Origin: an uncultured Granulosicoccus sp.
Lineage (GTDB): Bacteria; Pseudomonadota; Gammaproteobacteria; Granulosicoccales; Granulosicoccaceae
Direction of reading: 5' to 3'
Assembly: GCA_937924505.1 (NCBI GenBank)
Contig: CALDSR010000057.1
Coordinates: forward strand, 1 to 64,000
Length of the DNA: 64,000 nucleotides
The translations under genes and the position numbers were made by a program. This document shows positions 17,271 through 26,765 of this stretch, piece by piece. Position 1 is the first letter of the stretch. Every line of letters starts with the position of its first letter. The notes beneath the pieces are model-generated. The model was not told the DNA's origin, made no database searches, and saw only the letters and a program-made list of their open reading frames with translations.

Positions 17271-18194
17271 TCATCCTGGAGTAACGCCTGTTGCAGTTAA
17301 AAACACAGAATAAAGGGATGTCTGGCCACAAATAAACAACCTGTTCTTCTTGTGTCCACCAAAGGTAATATTAGCGACCAGTTCAGGTATTAGAGCTTTA
17401 CCCATTAGTGTGCCATTGCATCCGTAGCAATGAACACCATCGGCTGCACTAGTCCATAACCGCCCCTCTGTATCAAACCGGAACCCATCGAACATCCCGC
17501 TGGTACATTCAGCAAAGACAGTTCCTGTTTTTAAAGACCAGCCATCTGTCGATACAAACATTTCGCGAATATGCTTCGGGCCATCCTGCAGGTGGCTTGC
17601 GCCGGTGTCGGAGATGTAAAGGCGGCTTTCATCGGGCGAGAAAGCAAGGCCGTTAGGTTTGATGAAATCGTTTGCAACGCGTGTTATTGACCCGGAGCTA
17701 TCAATGCGATAAACATGGCAGCCCATTTCCGGCTCAGCCTTATCGCCTTCGTAATCTGACAAAATCCCATAGTCGGGATCGGTAAACCAAATAGAGCCAT
17801 CTGATTTGACAACCACATCATTTGGGGAATTTAACCTTTTACCGTCGAAGTGGCTCGCCAATACTGTTATCTGGCCATTGTGTTCAGTGCGTGTCACTCG
17901 TCGTGTCAGGTGCTCACAGCTGATTAACCGACCTTGCCTGTCAACCGTATTGCCATTGGAGTTGTTGCATGGTGATCGGAAAATGGAAACGACACCATTT
18001 GTTTCATCCCATCTGAGCATTCGATTGTTTGGAATGTCGGACCATACAAGATATCGACCTGCCGCAAACCATGCTGGGCCTTCGGACCAGCGTGCGCCAG
18101 ACCAAAGTCGTTCCACACGAGCATGGTCTACAAAACAGTTTGAAAATTCCGCTTCATGTGAGTCGAATCCAGTCCCTTCCAGCTCACCGAACAT
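17271..18194 (-). CDS. SMP-30/gluconolactonase family lactonase
   Basis: A 307-residue six-bladed beta-propeller lactonase that hydrolyses sugar lactones to aldonates. Metal-binding signatures are visible: SEGPAWF with its glutamate near 39, LNSPNDVVV near 124 and FSPDESRLYISDTGASHL near 205. AGGAA eight bases before the ATG supports the start. It is divergent from the 2-hydroxyacid dehydrogenase with operator 2 between them, so it belongs to the sugar-acid regulon. No signal peptide, so cytoplasmic. Confidence 0.87.
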   Translation of the reverse strand: MFGELEGTGFDSHEAEFSNCFVDHARVERLWSGARWSEGPAWFAAGRYLVWSDIPNNRMLRWDETNGVVSIFRSPCNNSNGNTVDRQGRLISCEHLTRRVTRTEHNGQITVLASHFDGKRLNSPNDVVVKSDGSIWFTDPDYGILSDYEGDKAEPEMGCHVYRIDSSGSITRVANDFIKPNGLAFSPDESRLYISDTGASHLQDGPKHIREMFVSTDGWSLKTGTVFAECTSGMFDGFRFDTEGRLWTSAADGVHCYGCNGTLMGKALIPELVANITFGGHKKNRLFICGQTSLYSVFLTATGVTPG

Positions 18195-18243
18195 AGATGG
18201 TATTCCTGTTTGTTGCGTAACGAATTTCCTTGTAATTATAACA

Positions 18244-18259
18244 ATGTTACCGGTATCAT
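18244..18259. promoter_or_regulatory. LacI/GntR-type operator 2
   Basis: ATGTTACCGGTATCAT differs at one position from the perfect palindrome. It lies 50 bases upstream of the lactonase start and 107 bases upstream of the divergent dehydrogenase start. Confidence 0.8.
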
Positions 18260-18365
18260 CTAGTTGATGTTCTGGCTAGTGACGCTACACATTCCGAGCG
18301 AGCGCGCTCTATGTGAATCGAAAGGGCGTTTTAACCATATCGACACAAAAAACTAAAAATTTATC

Positions 18366-19310
18366 ATGAAAAAAATACTAATTATGATGGGGCCTTTGCT
18401 GCCTTCCACCATGCAGGAAATCGAAAATACTTATGATGTTCATCGCTATTGGGAATCAGATAATAAGGAAAGGCTGTTAAAGAGCATTGAAGGACAATGC
18501 GAGGGTGTCGTAACCGATGGCGGCACGGGTGTAAGCGCTGACGTGCTAAAACAGCTACCGCATGTAAAAGTAGTTTCTGTATTTGGTGTTGGCGTTGACG
18601 CCGTCGATCTTGATTATTGTCGGAAAAACTCAATCACGGTAAGCAATACGCCGGATGTGTTAAGTGATGATGTGGCAGACTTGGCTGTTGCATTGGCGCT
18701 GGCGTGTTGCCGTCGGCTAGTGGAGTGTGATAAGCACGCGCGAAGTGGTCGTTGGGTCACGCAAGGTGGCATGCCTCTGACTACGCGTATGACAGGGAAA
18801 ACGGCCGGTATATTTGGGCTCGGCAGTATTGGTTACGCGCTCGCAAAGCGTTTGCGCGGGTTCGATATGACTATAAAATACTGCAACAGGTCTGCAAGAG
18901 ACGATATACCTTATGAATTCGTCGCTTCGCTTGAAGAGTTGGCCGAATCGGTAGATTTCTTGTTTATCACGGCTTCAGCAAGTGCCGATGCGCTGAAAGC
19001 AGTTGATTCCAAGGTAATTGAAAAGCTTGGTCCAGCGGGCTATTTGATTAATGTGTCGCGTGGTACATTGGTCGATGAGTTAGCATTGATTAGCGCGCTC
19101 ACACAGAACCACATAGCGGGAGCGGGCCTTGATGTATTTGCGGATGAGCCGCGGATCCCTGCGTCACTTCAGAAACTTGAGAATGTTGTTCTTCAGCCTC
19201 ATCATGCCAGCGGCACGGTCGAAACCAGGGAAGCCATGGGAAAGCTCGTTGTCGATAATCTCGCGTCCTATTTTTCTCGCAAATCATTAATTACTCCTGT
19301 TGTGCCGTAA
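18366..19310 (+). CDS. D-isomer-specific 2-hydroxyacid dehydrogenase (GhrB-like)
   Basis: A 314-residue NAD(P)-dependent reductase of 2-oxo acids such as glyoxylate, hydroxypyruvate or 2-ketogluconate. The nucleotide-binding motif is GIFGLGSIGYALAKRL (about 149-164). The catalytic triad is Arg in VSRGTLVDE (~231), Glu in FADEP (~260) and His in LQPHHASGT (~278). With the hydroxypyruvate isomerase homologue downstream it could remove a C3 or keto-acid intermediate. Operator 2 lies upstream. Confidence 0.88.
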   Translation: MKKILIMMGPLLPSTMQEIENTYDVHRYWESDNKERLLKSIEGQCEGVVTDGGTGVSADVLKQLPHVKVVSVFGVGVDAVDLDYCRKNSITVSNTPDVLSDDVADLAVALALACCRRLVECDKHARSGRWVTQGGMPLTTRMTGKTAGIFGLGSIGYALAKRLRGFDMTIKYCNRSARDDIPYEFVASLEELAESVDFLFITASASADALKAVDSKVIEKLGPAGYLINVSRGTLVDELALISALTQNHIAGAGLDVFADEPRIPASLQKLENVVLQPHHASGTVETREAMGKLVVDNLASYFSRKSLITPVVP

Positions 19311-19529
19311 ATAAAGAGTGCAATTTTTCGCGTGCTCAAGACGACATCGTGCTGATCGCCTATTGCTTGAGAAGCTGGACTTAAGTCCTTCCCTCGGCTT
19401 AAATTTCGTTGTGATTGGTCCTTGAGAGATCGTCGTATCTATGGCTAGTCGCAATTTCCCTGAATTACTGTGTTTGTCCGGATTTCAGGCAGATCCGCGA
19501 AGCGGGTGTTTAGTGGTCCAAATTTCTAA

Positions 19530-19558
19530 TTGACAGGTATGAAAGTTACCGGTAACGT
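19530..19558 (+). promoter_or_regulatory. promoter with overlapping operator 3
   Basis: TTGACA (19530-19535) is followed after 17 bases by TAACGT (19553-19558), a weak -10. The palindrome AAGTTACCGGTAACGT (19543-19558) covers the spacer and -10 and would block RNA polymerase when bound. The first downstream gene starts at 19596. Confidence 0.7.
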
Positions 19559-19595
19559 TGTCAGGGCTTGGTTCCCCTAATTGAATATGTGAGCA

Positions 19596-20381
19596 ATGGA
19601 TACAGTTTCTCAAATGGCTCAGGACCCTGTCATTTCGATGCAAGGGATACACAAATATTTCGGGGGCGTTACCGCACTTGAAGACGTGGATCTCGAAGCC
19701 TACGCCGGTGAAGTGCTGGCGATAGTTGGGGACAATGGGGCCGGAAAATCAACATTGATCAAGATTCTTACCGGTGTATATCAGCCCAGTGCGGGTGCAA
19801 TTTCCCTGAACGGAAGCGCCATAGAGTTAAACAACCATTCGGACGCGATAGATCTCGGTATTGATGCGGTCTATCAAACCTTAGCGCTTGCCGATCATCT
19901 GGATCCGGCGGCCAATATGTTTCTCGGTTCAGAGTTGACTCGATCCTTTTTGGGGATTCCTTATCTCGATAACAGAAAAATGCGTAAAGAGGCCGAGCGC
20001 ATTTTGGATGAACGATTGGGAGTCAAATTGCGCAGTATGAGTGTACCGGCAGAGAGTCTGTCGGGAGGGCAGCGACAAGCCATCGCCATTGCTCGCGCTG
20101 TCTACCATTCAGATTTACGCGTGCTTGTCATGGATGAGCCCACAGCGGCTTTGGGGCCTCAAGAAACTGCTAGGACACTTCAGTTAATTAAGGTACTTCG
20201 TGAAGAAGGTCTGGCGATTATTTTAATTTCTCACTCCCTTGATGATGTATTTGCCGTATCCGATCGTATTCAGGTAATGCGAAGAGGACGAAGAGTTGGT
20301 GTTGTTCATACGTCTGATTCTTCTGCCGAAGAAGTGTTGGGCATGATTGTTGGCGCGCCGGCCAAGGTAGAAGCCCTATGA
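19596..20381 (+). CDS. sugar ABC importer 2, single-domain ATPase
   Basis: A 261-residue ATPase of the ribose/fructose (FrcA-like) type. Unlike the first importer it has only one nucleotide-binding domain: Walker A GDNGAGKST (~45-53), signature LSGGQRQAIAIARAV (~153-167), Walker B VLVMDEPTAALG and H-loop ISHSLDDV. It overlaps the permease gene by four bases and is the first gene of the transcription unit behind operator 3. Substrate unknown. Confidence 0.9.
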   Translation: MDTVSQMAQDPVISMQGIHKYFGGVTALEDVDLEAYAGEVLAIVGDNGAGKSTLIKILTGVYQPSAGAISLNGSAIELNNHSDAIDLGIDAVYQTLALADHLDPAANMFLGSELTRSFLGIPYLDNRKMRKEAERILDERLGVKLRSMSVPAESLSGGQRQAIAIARAVYHSDLRVLVMDEPTAALGPQETARTLQLIKVLREEGLAIILISHSLDDVFAVSDRIQVMRRGRRVGVVHTSDSSAEEVLGMIVGAPAKVEAL

Positions 20382-21526
20382 GCACCGATACAAATACCAC
20401 GACGACCGCCGATCAAGGGGTGGCCCGGAATACATGGCAGGATAAACTAGAACCTTATCTGGCAATTATTGGCCCGTTAGCAATGATCGCGATGATAATG
20501 GCGTTCATGGGAGTCATGGAGCCGGCGCGATATTTTCGCTTGTCAAATCTCAATATTATTCTTTTGGAAGCGGCTTTGTATATGCCAATGGCGATGGCGA
20601 TGACTTTCGTCATTACACAAAGAGGGATTGATTTATCAATAGGCTCAGTCGCCGCACTGACTGGCATCATTATGGGCTTTGCCATAAAGCAGTATGGCTT
20701 TCCTGCCTGGATGGCTGTAGCAATGGCCTTATTTATCGGAGCTATTTTTGGCTTTATCAATGGATTCATAATCACGAAGTTTCGGGTGCCGGATTTAATA
20801 GGCACGCTCGCAATGGACTTGGTCTATCGTGGATTTGCTTTGGTCTTGGCAAAGGGTCTTGTGTTGGCTCGTTTTCCCGATTTAATAACGGATATAGGGC
20901 GGGGAAGACTACCGGGTTTTCTGCCGATACCGGTGTTGATAGGCATAACGACATTTGTTTTTGGCGCGCTATTACTTCGAAAATCCTGGTTTGGCCGTTA
21001 TTCTATAGCTATCGGATCCAACCCCGAATCGGCAGAAATGACAGGCATCGCTGTCGATCGTTACAAGATATATGCTTATGTGCTAATGGGTTCGATGGCC
21101 GGTCTGGCCGGTGTCATGTTGACTGGAAAGCTCAACGCTATTCAAGCTACATCGGCGCCATACTTCAATCTGCATGTTATTGCTGCAGTCGTAGTTGGTG
21201 GCACGTCGTTATTTGGTGGTAGGGCCTACATGCTCGGGTCGTTCGCAGGTGTGTTGCTTCTGTCGATGATGATAAACGCGCTGGTGACATTACGAATCGA
21301 ATTTTTCTGGCAGTCGGTAGCATCTGGTGTGGTCATCATATTGTCTGTTGGGTTCTATACCTGGTTACAAAAGAAAGATCGTGATGGGTCGAAAGGGCTA
21401 CTGGCGAGCGCGGCCTCACCAGATAACAAATTGCTTTTCAAGCTCGCATGTATGTTGGTGATAGGGCTGCTGGTTACCGTATTGTTTGGATTTATTTTTG
21501 CGAATGAGGTCACCGGCAGTGGCTAG
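20378..21526 (+). CDS. sugar ABC importer 2, permease
   Basis: A 382-residue BPD_transp_2 permease with about ten hydrophobic segments. The loop motif GSNPESAEMTGIAVDRYK (about 210-227) and AAVVVGGTSLFGGRAY match ribose/fructose-type permeases. It is coupled to the ATPase gene by a four-base overlap. An extra C-terminal hydrophobic segment (LLFKLACMLVIGLLVTVLFG) after a polar linker makes it longer than the usual ~330 residues. Confidence 0.88.
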   Translation: MSTDTNTTTTADQGVARNTWQDKLEPYLAIIGPLAMIAMIMAFMGVMEPARYFRLSNLNIILLEAALYMPMAMAMTFVITQRGIDLSIGSVAALTGIIMGFAIKQYGFPAWMAVAMALFIGAIFGFINGFIITKFRVPDLIGTLAMDLVYRGFALVLAKGLVLARFPDLITDIGRGRLPGFLPIPVLIGITTFVFGALLLRKSWFGRYSIAIGSNPESAEMTGIAVDRYKIYAYVLMGSMAGLAGVMLTGKLNAIQATSAPYFNLHVIAAVVVGGTSLFGGRAYMLGSFAGVLLLSMMINALVTLRIEFFWQSVASGVVIILSVGFYTWLQKKDRDGSKGLLASAASPDNKLLFKLACMLVIGLLVTVLFGFIFANEVTGSG

Positions 21527-21550
21527 TGTTTTTTCTCGCTTGCTCGCTTG

Positions 21551-21580
21551 TTCACATGCGCACGTCGAGATGCGTATAAA
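21551..21580 (+). promoter_or_regulatory. possible internal promoter before binding-protein gene
   Basis: TTCACA (21551-21556) and TATAAA (21575-21580) are separated by 18 bases in the 82-base gap upstream of the binding-protein gene. A separate promoter would let the binding protein be made in excess of the membrane parts. No operator palindrome is seen here. Confidence 0.4.
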
Positions 21581-21608
21581 TTAAAATGTCCACACTTGGG
21601 GAGTTGTT

Positions 21609-22766
21609 ATGAAAAAAAATAATTATGTTTTAAAAATAAGGAATGGGGTGCTTTTCTCAGCCGCTGCGCTGATGTCGTCCGCATTGTTCGCTCAGGATCT
21701 CCCATTAAAATCGCTACCTGATGATACAGAACGTGATCATTGGCTACCCGAACAAGTTAACGCCCCTGGGAAACTGGAGGCGCTGCAGGCAGCAACGGGT
21801 ACTGAAGCCGTAAAGTATTCAGGAAAACAAGATAAGCCTATTCGAATTGCGCTGATTTATCCTTCGTCCGATACATCAGATTTTTGGGCACGAAATTACA
21901 TAGCGATGACGAAAAGACTCGAGCAAGTCGGGATCGAGTTTGAAACGACTGAATTTGCCTCGCGCCAGATCGAGCATTCACTGCAATCTACTTATGCAAC
22001 ACAAGTGGCTCAGGATGCAGATCTCTACGATTATGTGATCTTCGGCCCGTCTGAGTTAGCCACGCAGGCTGACAATATAGAGAAGCTTGTTCAGACAGAA
22101 GGGCTGACTACTTATGTTTGGGCTTTCCATACGCCTTTGAAGCAATTCGAGAAACAACCGGCTGCCTGGTTTGATTTCTCATCAGCCTATGGTGCTTTAA
22201 AAATTTGTGACTACATGTTGGAACGACTTGGAAACGATGTGACCTATGCAATGAATAGAGGCATTCCTGGTGTAACCGATAATCAAAGATCAGGCGATTT
22301 TAAAGACTGTGTTGCGGAAAAAGGTAACTGGAACGTCGTCTACGAGCATTATGGTGAGTACCAGCGCGAAGGGGGGTTTGATGGAACAAATTCGATTATT
22401 CAGGCCTACCCAGAAGCGACCGTTATACATAATGCAAATACGGCAATGGCCATGGGGTCAGTTGAGGCACAAGTAGCCGCTGACAAACATAAGGATATAT
22501 TTTCAACAGGTTGGGGCGGGACCGGACTTGAACTCGATGCCATTCGTCGTGGAGAGTTGAATGCGACGCCGATGCGTATGGGTGACGATGTTGGTGCTGC
22601 GACCGCTGAGGCTATAAAGGCTGATATGGAAGGTCGCGCTGATGAATTACCGTTGGTATTTTTAGGAAGAATAACGGTAGCGCATGATGAGCTTAGTACT
22701 GAGGAGCTAGACGCCTTGCAAAAAGAAGCTTTCCGTTTTTCAGGTCTTGATCCACTCAAGCGTTGA
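21609..22766 (+). CDS. sugar ABC importer 2, periplasmic binding protein
   Basis: A 385-residue type I periplasmic binding protein with a signal peptide ending ALFAQ. GGGGAG lies about five bases before the ATG. The first lobe has IRIALIYPSSDTSDFWARN (about 78-96), as in the RbsB/LuxP/TorT group, and the second has VIHNANTAMAMGSVEA. It is longer than RbsB because of a ~75-residue N-terminal extension before the first strand. It completes the 19596-22766 importer, and tandem hairpins follow. Confidence 0.87.
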   Translation: MKKNNYVLKIRNGVLFSAAALMSSALFAQDLPLKSLPDDTERDHWLPEQVNAPGKLEALQAATGTEAVKYSGKQDKPIRIALIYPSSDTSDFWARNYIAMTKRLEQVGIEFETTEFASRQIEHSLQSTYATQVAQDADLYDYVIFGPSELATQADNIEKLVQTEGLTTYVWAFHTPLKQFEKQPAAWFDFSSAYGALKICDYMLERLGNDVTYAMNRGIPGVTDNQRSGDFKDCVAEKGNWNVVYEHYGEYQREGGFDGTNSIIQAYPEATVIHNANTAMAMGSVEAQVAADKHKDIFSTGWGGTGLELDAIRRGELNATPMRMGDDVGAATAEAIKADMEGRADELPLVFLGRITVAHDELSTEELDALQKEAFRFSGLDPLKR

Positions 22767-22810
22767 TCTGTAGCGACAACTTGCAGCAAAAATAAGTAAC
22801 TCTTGACTTT

Positions 22811-22837
22811 GCTGCACTATTAAATATCTAGTGCAGC
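22811..22837 (+). terminator. stem-loop after importer 2
   Basis: GCTGCACTA (22811-22819) and TAGTGCAGC (22829-22837) form a perfect 9-bp stem with a 9-base AT-rich loop. It has no T-tract, so it may stabilise the mRNA end rather than terminate. The stronger hairpin follows within eight bases. Confidence 0.5.
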
Positions 22838-22844
22838 CAGAAAC

Positions 22845-22888
22845 GAGCACACTCCGTAAAGAGCAGGAGTGTGCTCATCTGGTTTTCG
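22845..22888 (+). terminator. strong hairpin terminator after importer 2
   Basis: GAGCACACTCC (22845-22855) and GGAGTGTGCTC (22866-22876) form a perfect 11-bp stem with a 10-base loop. The flanking CCAG/CTGG can extend it, and TTTT follows at 22883-22886. It closes the 19596-22766 transcription unit. Confidence 0.65.
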
Positions 22889-23160
22889 GCGAGTTCACCG
22901 CCTCGAGAGTCGACGACACTGTGAGTGCATCGACAGGCTACCAAGTGTAACTAAACACTTTGTCAATCACATCCCTGCTGCTAACCATTAATCATGGAAT
23001 AGTTAGTTTGATTCGGATGATTGAGATTTTTTGAGTTTTGCCAATATTAGTCACCCATCAATCGCGATATTTTTGTAGGTCTATCGATCTGCGGAGCCCG
23101 CAATATCTCAAACATGCTCACGGATCGGTCAAACTGCTCGAAAAAACTCATAGAAAGCCC

Positions 23161-23220
23161 TTGCAATAAAATATGCTTCAGTTGTATGATTAGCGCGAAA
23201 AATGTTACCGGTAACATTTT
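23161..23220 (+). promoter_or_regulatory. promoter with perfect operator 4
   Basis: TTGCAA (23161-23166) and TATGAT (23185-23190) are 18 bases apart. Directly downstream, 23199-23220 is a perfect 22-bp palindrome centred on TTACCGGTAA, the best copy of the regulon motif. It covers the expected transcription start and would give tight repression of the CUT1 importer and downstream enzymes. Confidence 0.8.
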
Positions 23221-23288
23221 GAAGGTGATTTGTACCTAGACTTTCAGTTCAGGGAAGAGTCCATGTTGAACGTAGCGACAATTAAGTG

Positions 23289-24380
23289 ATGCCAAAAATA
23301 AAGCTTGAAAATCTAACAAAGCGCTACGGCAGTGTCGAGGTATTGCATCGTATAAATCTCGAGATGGATGACGCGGAGTTCACCGTGTTGGTGGGCCCTT
23401 CCGGCTGTGGGAAATCCACAACCTTGCGAATGATTGCCGGACTTGAAACCGTCTCGGATGGTGAGATTTTCATAGATGGGCGTGCAGTTAGTCAACTCGA
23501 GCCAAAAGCACGTGATCTGGCAATGGTATTTCAGGACTATGCGCTGTATCCACACATGAATGTCGCGAAGAACATGTCGTTTGCATTGCGGCTGCAAAAA
23601 GCTCCCAAGAAAGAAATTGATCAAAAGGTTGCTGAGGTTGCTGAAATGCTCGGGCTTACCGATTACCTGCATCGGAAACCTGCTGAGTTATCCGGTGGAC
23701 AACGTCAACGCGTGGCGATGGGGCGCGCACTTACTCGTGATAGTTCCACATTTCTATTTGACGAACCATTATCAAATCTGGATGCGAAGTTACGTACACA
23801 AATGCGAGCTGAACTGGCGACTTTGCGTCAGCGTATTCACAAAAATATGATTTACGTGACCCACGATCAAATTGAAGCAATGACACTGGCAGATCGAATC
23901 GTTGTCATGCACGCCGGGAAGATTCAACAGCAAGGTACTCCAGAAGCACTTTTCAAAAAGCCTGTAAATAAATTTGTCGCAGGCTTTCTTGGCACTCCGC
24001 CGATGAATTTCCTTACTGCCACTATCCGGCAGGAAGGTGAAAACACTTATCTTGAAGGGAATGGATTCAAGCTACGTTGCGATGAACAAATTAAACCTAG
24101 GGTGTTGCAGTCCAATTCAGCTGAATTGGAGCTTGGTATTAGGCCGTCGGATCTCTTATTTGATCCTAACGGTACGAATGAAAATACTCTTGAAGTTGAC
24201 GTGGTTGTATCTGAATACATTGGCGCTCAATCGGTTCTTATTGGTAATTGCGGTGGGGAAAAAGTCATGGTTGAGCTCAAATCAGACACACCCGTCGGGC
24301 ATGGAGAAAAACTCCGGTTCAGAGTTGATCTGGCAGAACTGCATTTGTTTGACCTGAGTGATGGGCTGGTTATTGGTTAA
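23289..24380 (+). CDS. CUT1 sugar ABC importer ATPase (UgpC/MalK type)
   Basis: A 363-residue ATPase with Walker A GPSGCGKST (~37-45), Q-loop VFQDYALYPHM, signature LSGGQRQRVAMGRAL (~134-148) and Walker B FLFDEPLSNLDA. A C-terminal TOBE-like regulatory domain (about 240-363) completes it. A GTG one codon upstream (23286) is equally possible; ATG is preferred and neither has a good ribosome binding site. It is the first gene of the long unit 23289-30494 behind operator 4. Confidence 0.9.
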   Translation: MPKIKLENLTKRYGSVEVLHRINLEMDDAEFTVLVGPSGCGKSTTLRMIAGLETVSDGEIFIDGRAVSQLEPKARDLAMVFQDYALYPHMNVAKNMSFALRLQKAPKKEIDQKVAEVAEMLGLTDYLHRKPAELSGGQRQRVAMGRALTRDSSTFLFDEPLSNLDAKLRTQMRAELATLRQRIHKNMIYVTHDQIEAMTLADRIVVMHAGKIQQQGTPEALFKKPVNKFVAGFLGTPPMNFLTATIRQEGENTYLEGNGFKLRCDEQIKPRVLQSNSAELELGIRPSDLLFDPNGTNENTLEVDVVVSEYIGAQSVLIGNCGGEKVMVELKSDTPVGHGEKLRFRVDLAELHLFDLSDGLVIG

Positions 24381-24438
24381 TCGGTATTCATTCAATTATA
24401 AGTAGTATCAATTTTATTCGTATCAATTGGAGGCATGC

Positions 24439-25767
24439 ATGATAAATTTTAAAAAAGCCGGGCGATGTATTGTGGCGGCGTCATTCCTTATATTGGGGAA
24501 TGCATTTGCTGGACCTTATGATGAATATGCAGGTTCAACATTAGTCGTAAATTTTCCAGCGCACCCACATTATGACGCTGTATTGAAAATCTTACCTGAA
24601 TTTACCAAAGAGACTGGAATTGAGGTGGAAGTCGATCAGTTACCATATCTGAAAATGCGTGAACGACAAACTCTTGAACTCGGTCAAGATGAGGGTGACT
24701 ATGATCTTGTTGCCTATGTAGTTTTCTCAAAAGCTGATTATGTTTATGCTGATCAATTAGAGAATCTCGCCCGATATTTCATGAATCCGAAGTTGTCTGA
24801 CCCTGGTTATGATGCAGATGATTTAATCGATGGTTATGTATACAACATAGGTTTTGCAGGTGGCAACAAAGGCTATCTACAGGGTAAAACAGGTTCGCTC
24901 TATGGAATACCTTATGGATCAGAGACATCTATTTTAGGTTATCGAAAAGACATTTTTGAAAAACATAATTTGAAAGTACCGGAAACCTATGATGAATTAC
25001 TTGACATCGCTTGTAGTATCCCGGAGCTGGAACCTGGAATGGGTGGTTTGAGTTCACGTGCTGCTTCCGGTCACCACGCAGCTCACGCTTTTCTATTGCA
25101 CCTTGCGCCGTTGGGTGGCCGCATATTTGATGATAGCTGGAATCCAATCGTAAATAACGCCGCTGGTGTACAAGCCGCCAACGCATTGAAGTCAATTGTC
25201 GATTGTGGGCCAGAGGGCGCTGCCAGTTTTGGGTTTGGTGAAGCGCTGGGATCCTTTCTCTCTGGCGATACGGCCATGTTTCTGGATACGACCGTGGTGG
25301 CGGGGCAAATCGATGATCCGGCGAAATCCAAAGTAGTAGGGAAAGTTGGTTGGGCGATGCACCCAATGGGCACACGTCGTGGAAGCCAGACTGGCGGGTT
25401 CGGAATAGGCATTCCAAAAAATGCGGAAAACAAAGAAGCGGCATTCTTGTTAATGCAATGGCTGACATCAAAAAAGGGCGATAAGCTCGTGGCGTTAGCC
25501 GGTGGCAATCCTTCACGATTCTCAACGCATGCGGATGCAGAGGTAAATGCAAAATTTCCGCATATGAAAACATTCGGAGAGGCTCTCCAGCACGCGGACC
25601 CGGATTGGCGCCCAATAATTCCTGTTTGGGGGAAGATCAATGCAGATCTGGGTACTACCCTGTCTAAGGTACTTACTGAGAATCTGGATGTTCAGGAAGC
25701 GCTTGACGGAGTTGCTGATCGTACCAAAGCGGTGATGGAAGATGCCGGCTACTACACCTGGAAGTAG
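24439..25767 (+). CDS. CUT1 extracellular sugar-binding protein
   Basis: A 442-residue family 1 solute-binding protein. ATG at 24439 is chosen because GGAGG lies at 24429-24433; an upstream TTG in frame lacks this. A signal peptide (CIVAASFLILGNAFA) precedes a mature N-terminus with STLVVNFPAHPHYDAVLKI, the first strand and helix of such proteins. Later motifs such as AASGHHAAHAFLLHLAPLGG and MHPMGTRRGSQTGGFGIGIP are typical. It has no lipobox. It probably feeds the two permeases that follow. Confidence 0.88.
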   Translation: MINFKKAGRCIVAASFLILGNAFAGPYDEYAGSTLVVNFPAHPHYDAVLKILPEFTKETGIEVEVDQLPYLKMRERQTLELGQDEGDYDLVAYVVFSKADYVYADQLENLARYFMNPKLSDPGYDADDLIDGYVYNIGFAGGNKGYLQGKTGSLYGIPYGSETSILGYRKDIFEKHNLKVPETYDELLDIACSIPELEPGMGGLSSRAASGHHAAHAFLLHLAPLGGRIFDDSWNPIVNNAAGVQAANALKSIVDCGPEGAASFGFGEALGSFLSGDTAMFLDTTVVAGQIDDPAKSKVVGKVGWAMHPMGTRRGSQTGGFGIGIPKNAENKEAAFLLMQWLTSKKGDKLVALAGGNPSRFSTHADAEVNAKFPHMKTFGEALQHADPDWRPIIPVWGKINADLGTTLSKVLTENLDVQEALDGVADRTKAVMEDAGYYTWK

Positions 25768-25777
25768 TTAATGATTG

Positions 25778-25816
25778 TGGCGTTCCACTGGGCGGAATAT
25801 GCTCGTTGGAACGCCA
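25778..25816 (+). promoter_or_regulatory. intergenic stem-loop between binding protein and permease
   Basis: TGGCGTTCCA (25778-25787) and TGGAACGCCA (25807-25816) form a perfect 10-bp stem with a 19-base loop and no T-tract. Such hairpins after binding-protein genes protect the upstream mRNA or attenuate read-through, giving more binding protein than permease. That function is inferred. Confidence 0.55.
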
Positions 25817-25850
25817 TGAATTGCGTCAATAGATATAACGCCGAAAATTC

Positions 25851-26765
25851 ATGAGCACTTCGACATTCAATCGATTTACGCCTTATATGTTTGTGGCACC
25901 TGCTCTAGTGATAATGGTGCTAGCGCTGTTATATCCACTGGGGTATATGGTTTACGGTAGCTTTAGAGAGTGGGATCCGAGTCAGGCGCTCGGTGATACA
26001 TCATTTATTGGGCTCGCTAACTACATAACACTATGGAACGATCCAAACTTTCATGAAAGTGTCGGCGTAACCTTAAAATTTGCTTTTTCCGTGGTGAGTA
26101 TAGAGATGTTCATCGGTGTCGGGCTCGCCTTGTTGCTCGACAGAAATCTACGTGGCATGTCTATTTTAAGAACGCTTTTTATATTGCCGATGATGATCGC
26201 ACCCGTAGTAGTTGGTCTGATATGGCGGTATATGTATCACCCGAGCGTAGGGATTTTTAATAACACATTAAAATCTATGGGTTTAGAGCCGGTAGACTGG
26301 CTCGGGCAGCATGCTCTTTTTTCTATCGTTGTTGCCGATATTTGGCAGTGGACCCCGTTTATATTTATTTTGTCATTGGCCGCGCTCCAATCTTTGCCAC
26401 GTTCAGCGCTTGAAGCAGCTCGTATCGATGGTGCGACAGGGTGGCAACAAATAGTGCATATAAAATTGCCACTAATGATGCCAGTTTTAATTGTAACTGC
26501 GATACTTCGTCTAATTGACGCTTTTAAGGTTCTAGAGGTTGTTTTGGTTATGACTCAAGGTGGTCCGGGCCTGTCGACTGAAATATTGGCATTGCGCATT
26601 TCACGAACTGCTACTGAATTCAGAGAGTTAGGGGTTGCGGCGGCAATGTCCAATTATCTACTGATTATGCTGATGTTCTTGACTCTTGTTATGTTGGCGT
26701 ATAACCGTATACAGGAATACCGTGCTGCCCGTGCTGTCAGAGCAATTGAGGACGAAATGCTATGA
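25851..26765 (+). CDS. CUT1 sugar ABC importer permease (MalF type)
   Basis: A 304-residue inner-membrane permease with six predicted helices. The EAA loop, which contacts the ATPase, is SALEAARIDGATGWQQIVHI near 194-213. The N-terminus has the characteristic YMFVAPALVIMVLALLYPL helix, and VVGLIWRYMYHP is a common family motif. It overlaps the next permease gene by four bases. Confidence 0.9.
   Translation: MSTSTFNRFTPYMFVAPALVIMVLALLYPLGYMVYGSFREWDPSQALGDTSFIGLANYITLWNDPNFHESVGVTLKFAFSVVSIEMFIGVGLALLLDRNLRGMSILRTLFILPMMIAPVVVGLIWRYMYHPSVGIFNNTLKSMGLEPVDWLGQHALFSIVVADIWQWTPFIFILSLAALQSLPRSALEAARIDGATGWQQIVHIKLPLMMPVLIVTAILRLIDAFKVLEVVLVMTQGGPGLSTEILALRISRTATEFRELGVAAAMSNYLLIMLMFLTLVMLAYNRIQEYRAARAVRAIEDEML

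Noticed and set aside
24929..25640. Long minus-strand open frames (185 and 228 codons) inside the CUT1 binding-protein gene
   Set aside because: The plus-strand gene has a signal peptide, family motifs and operon context; the antisense frames have none.
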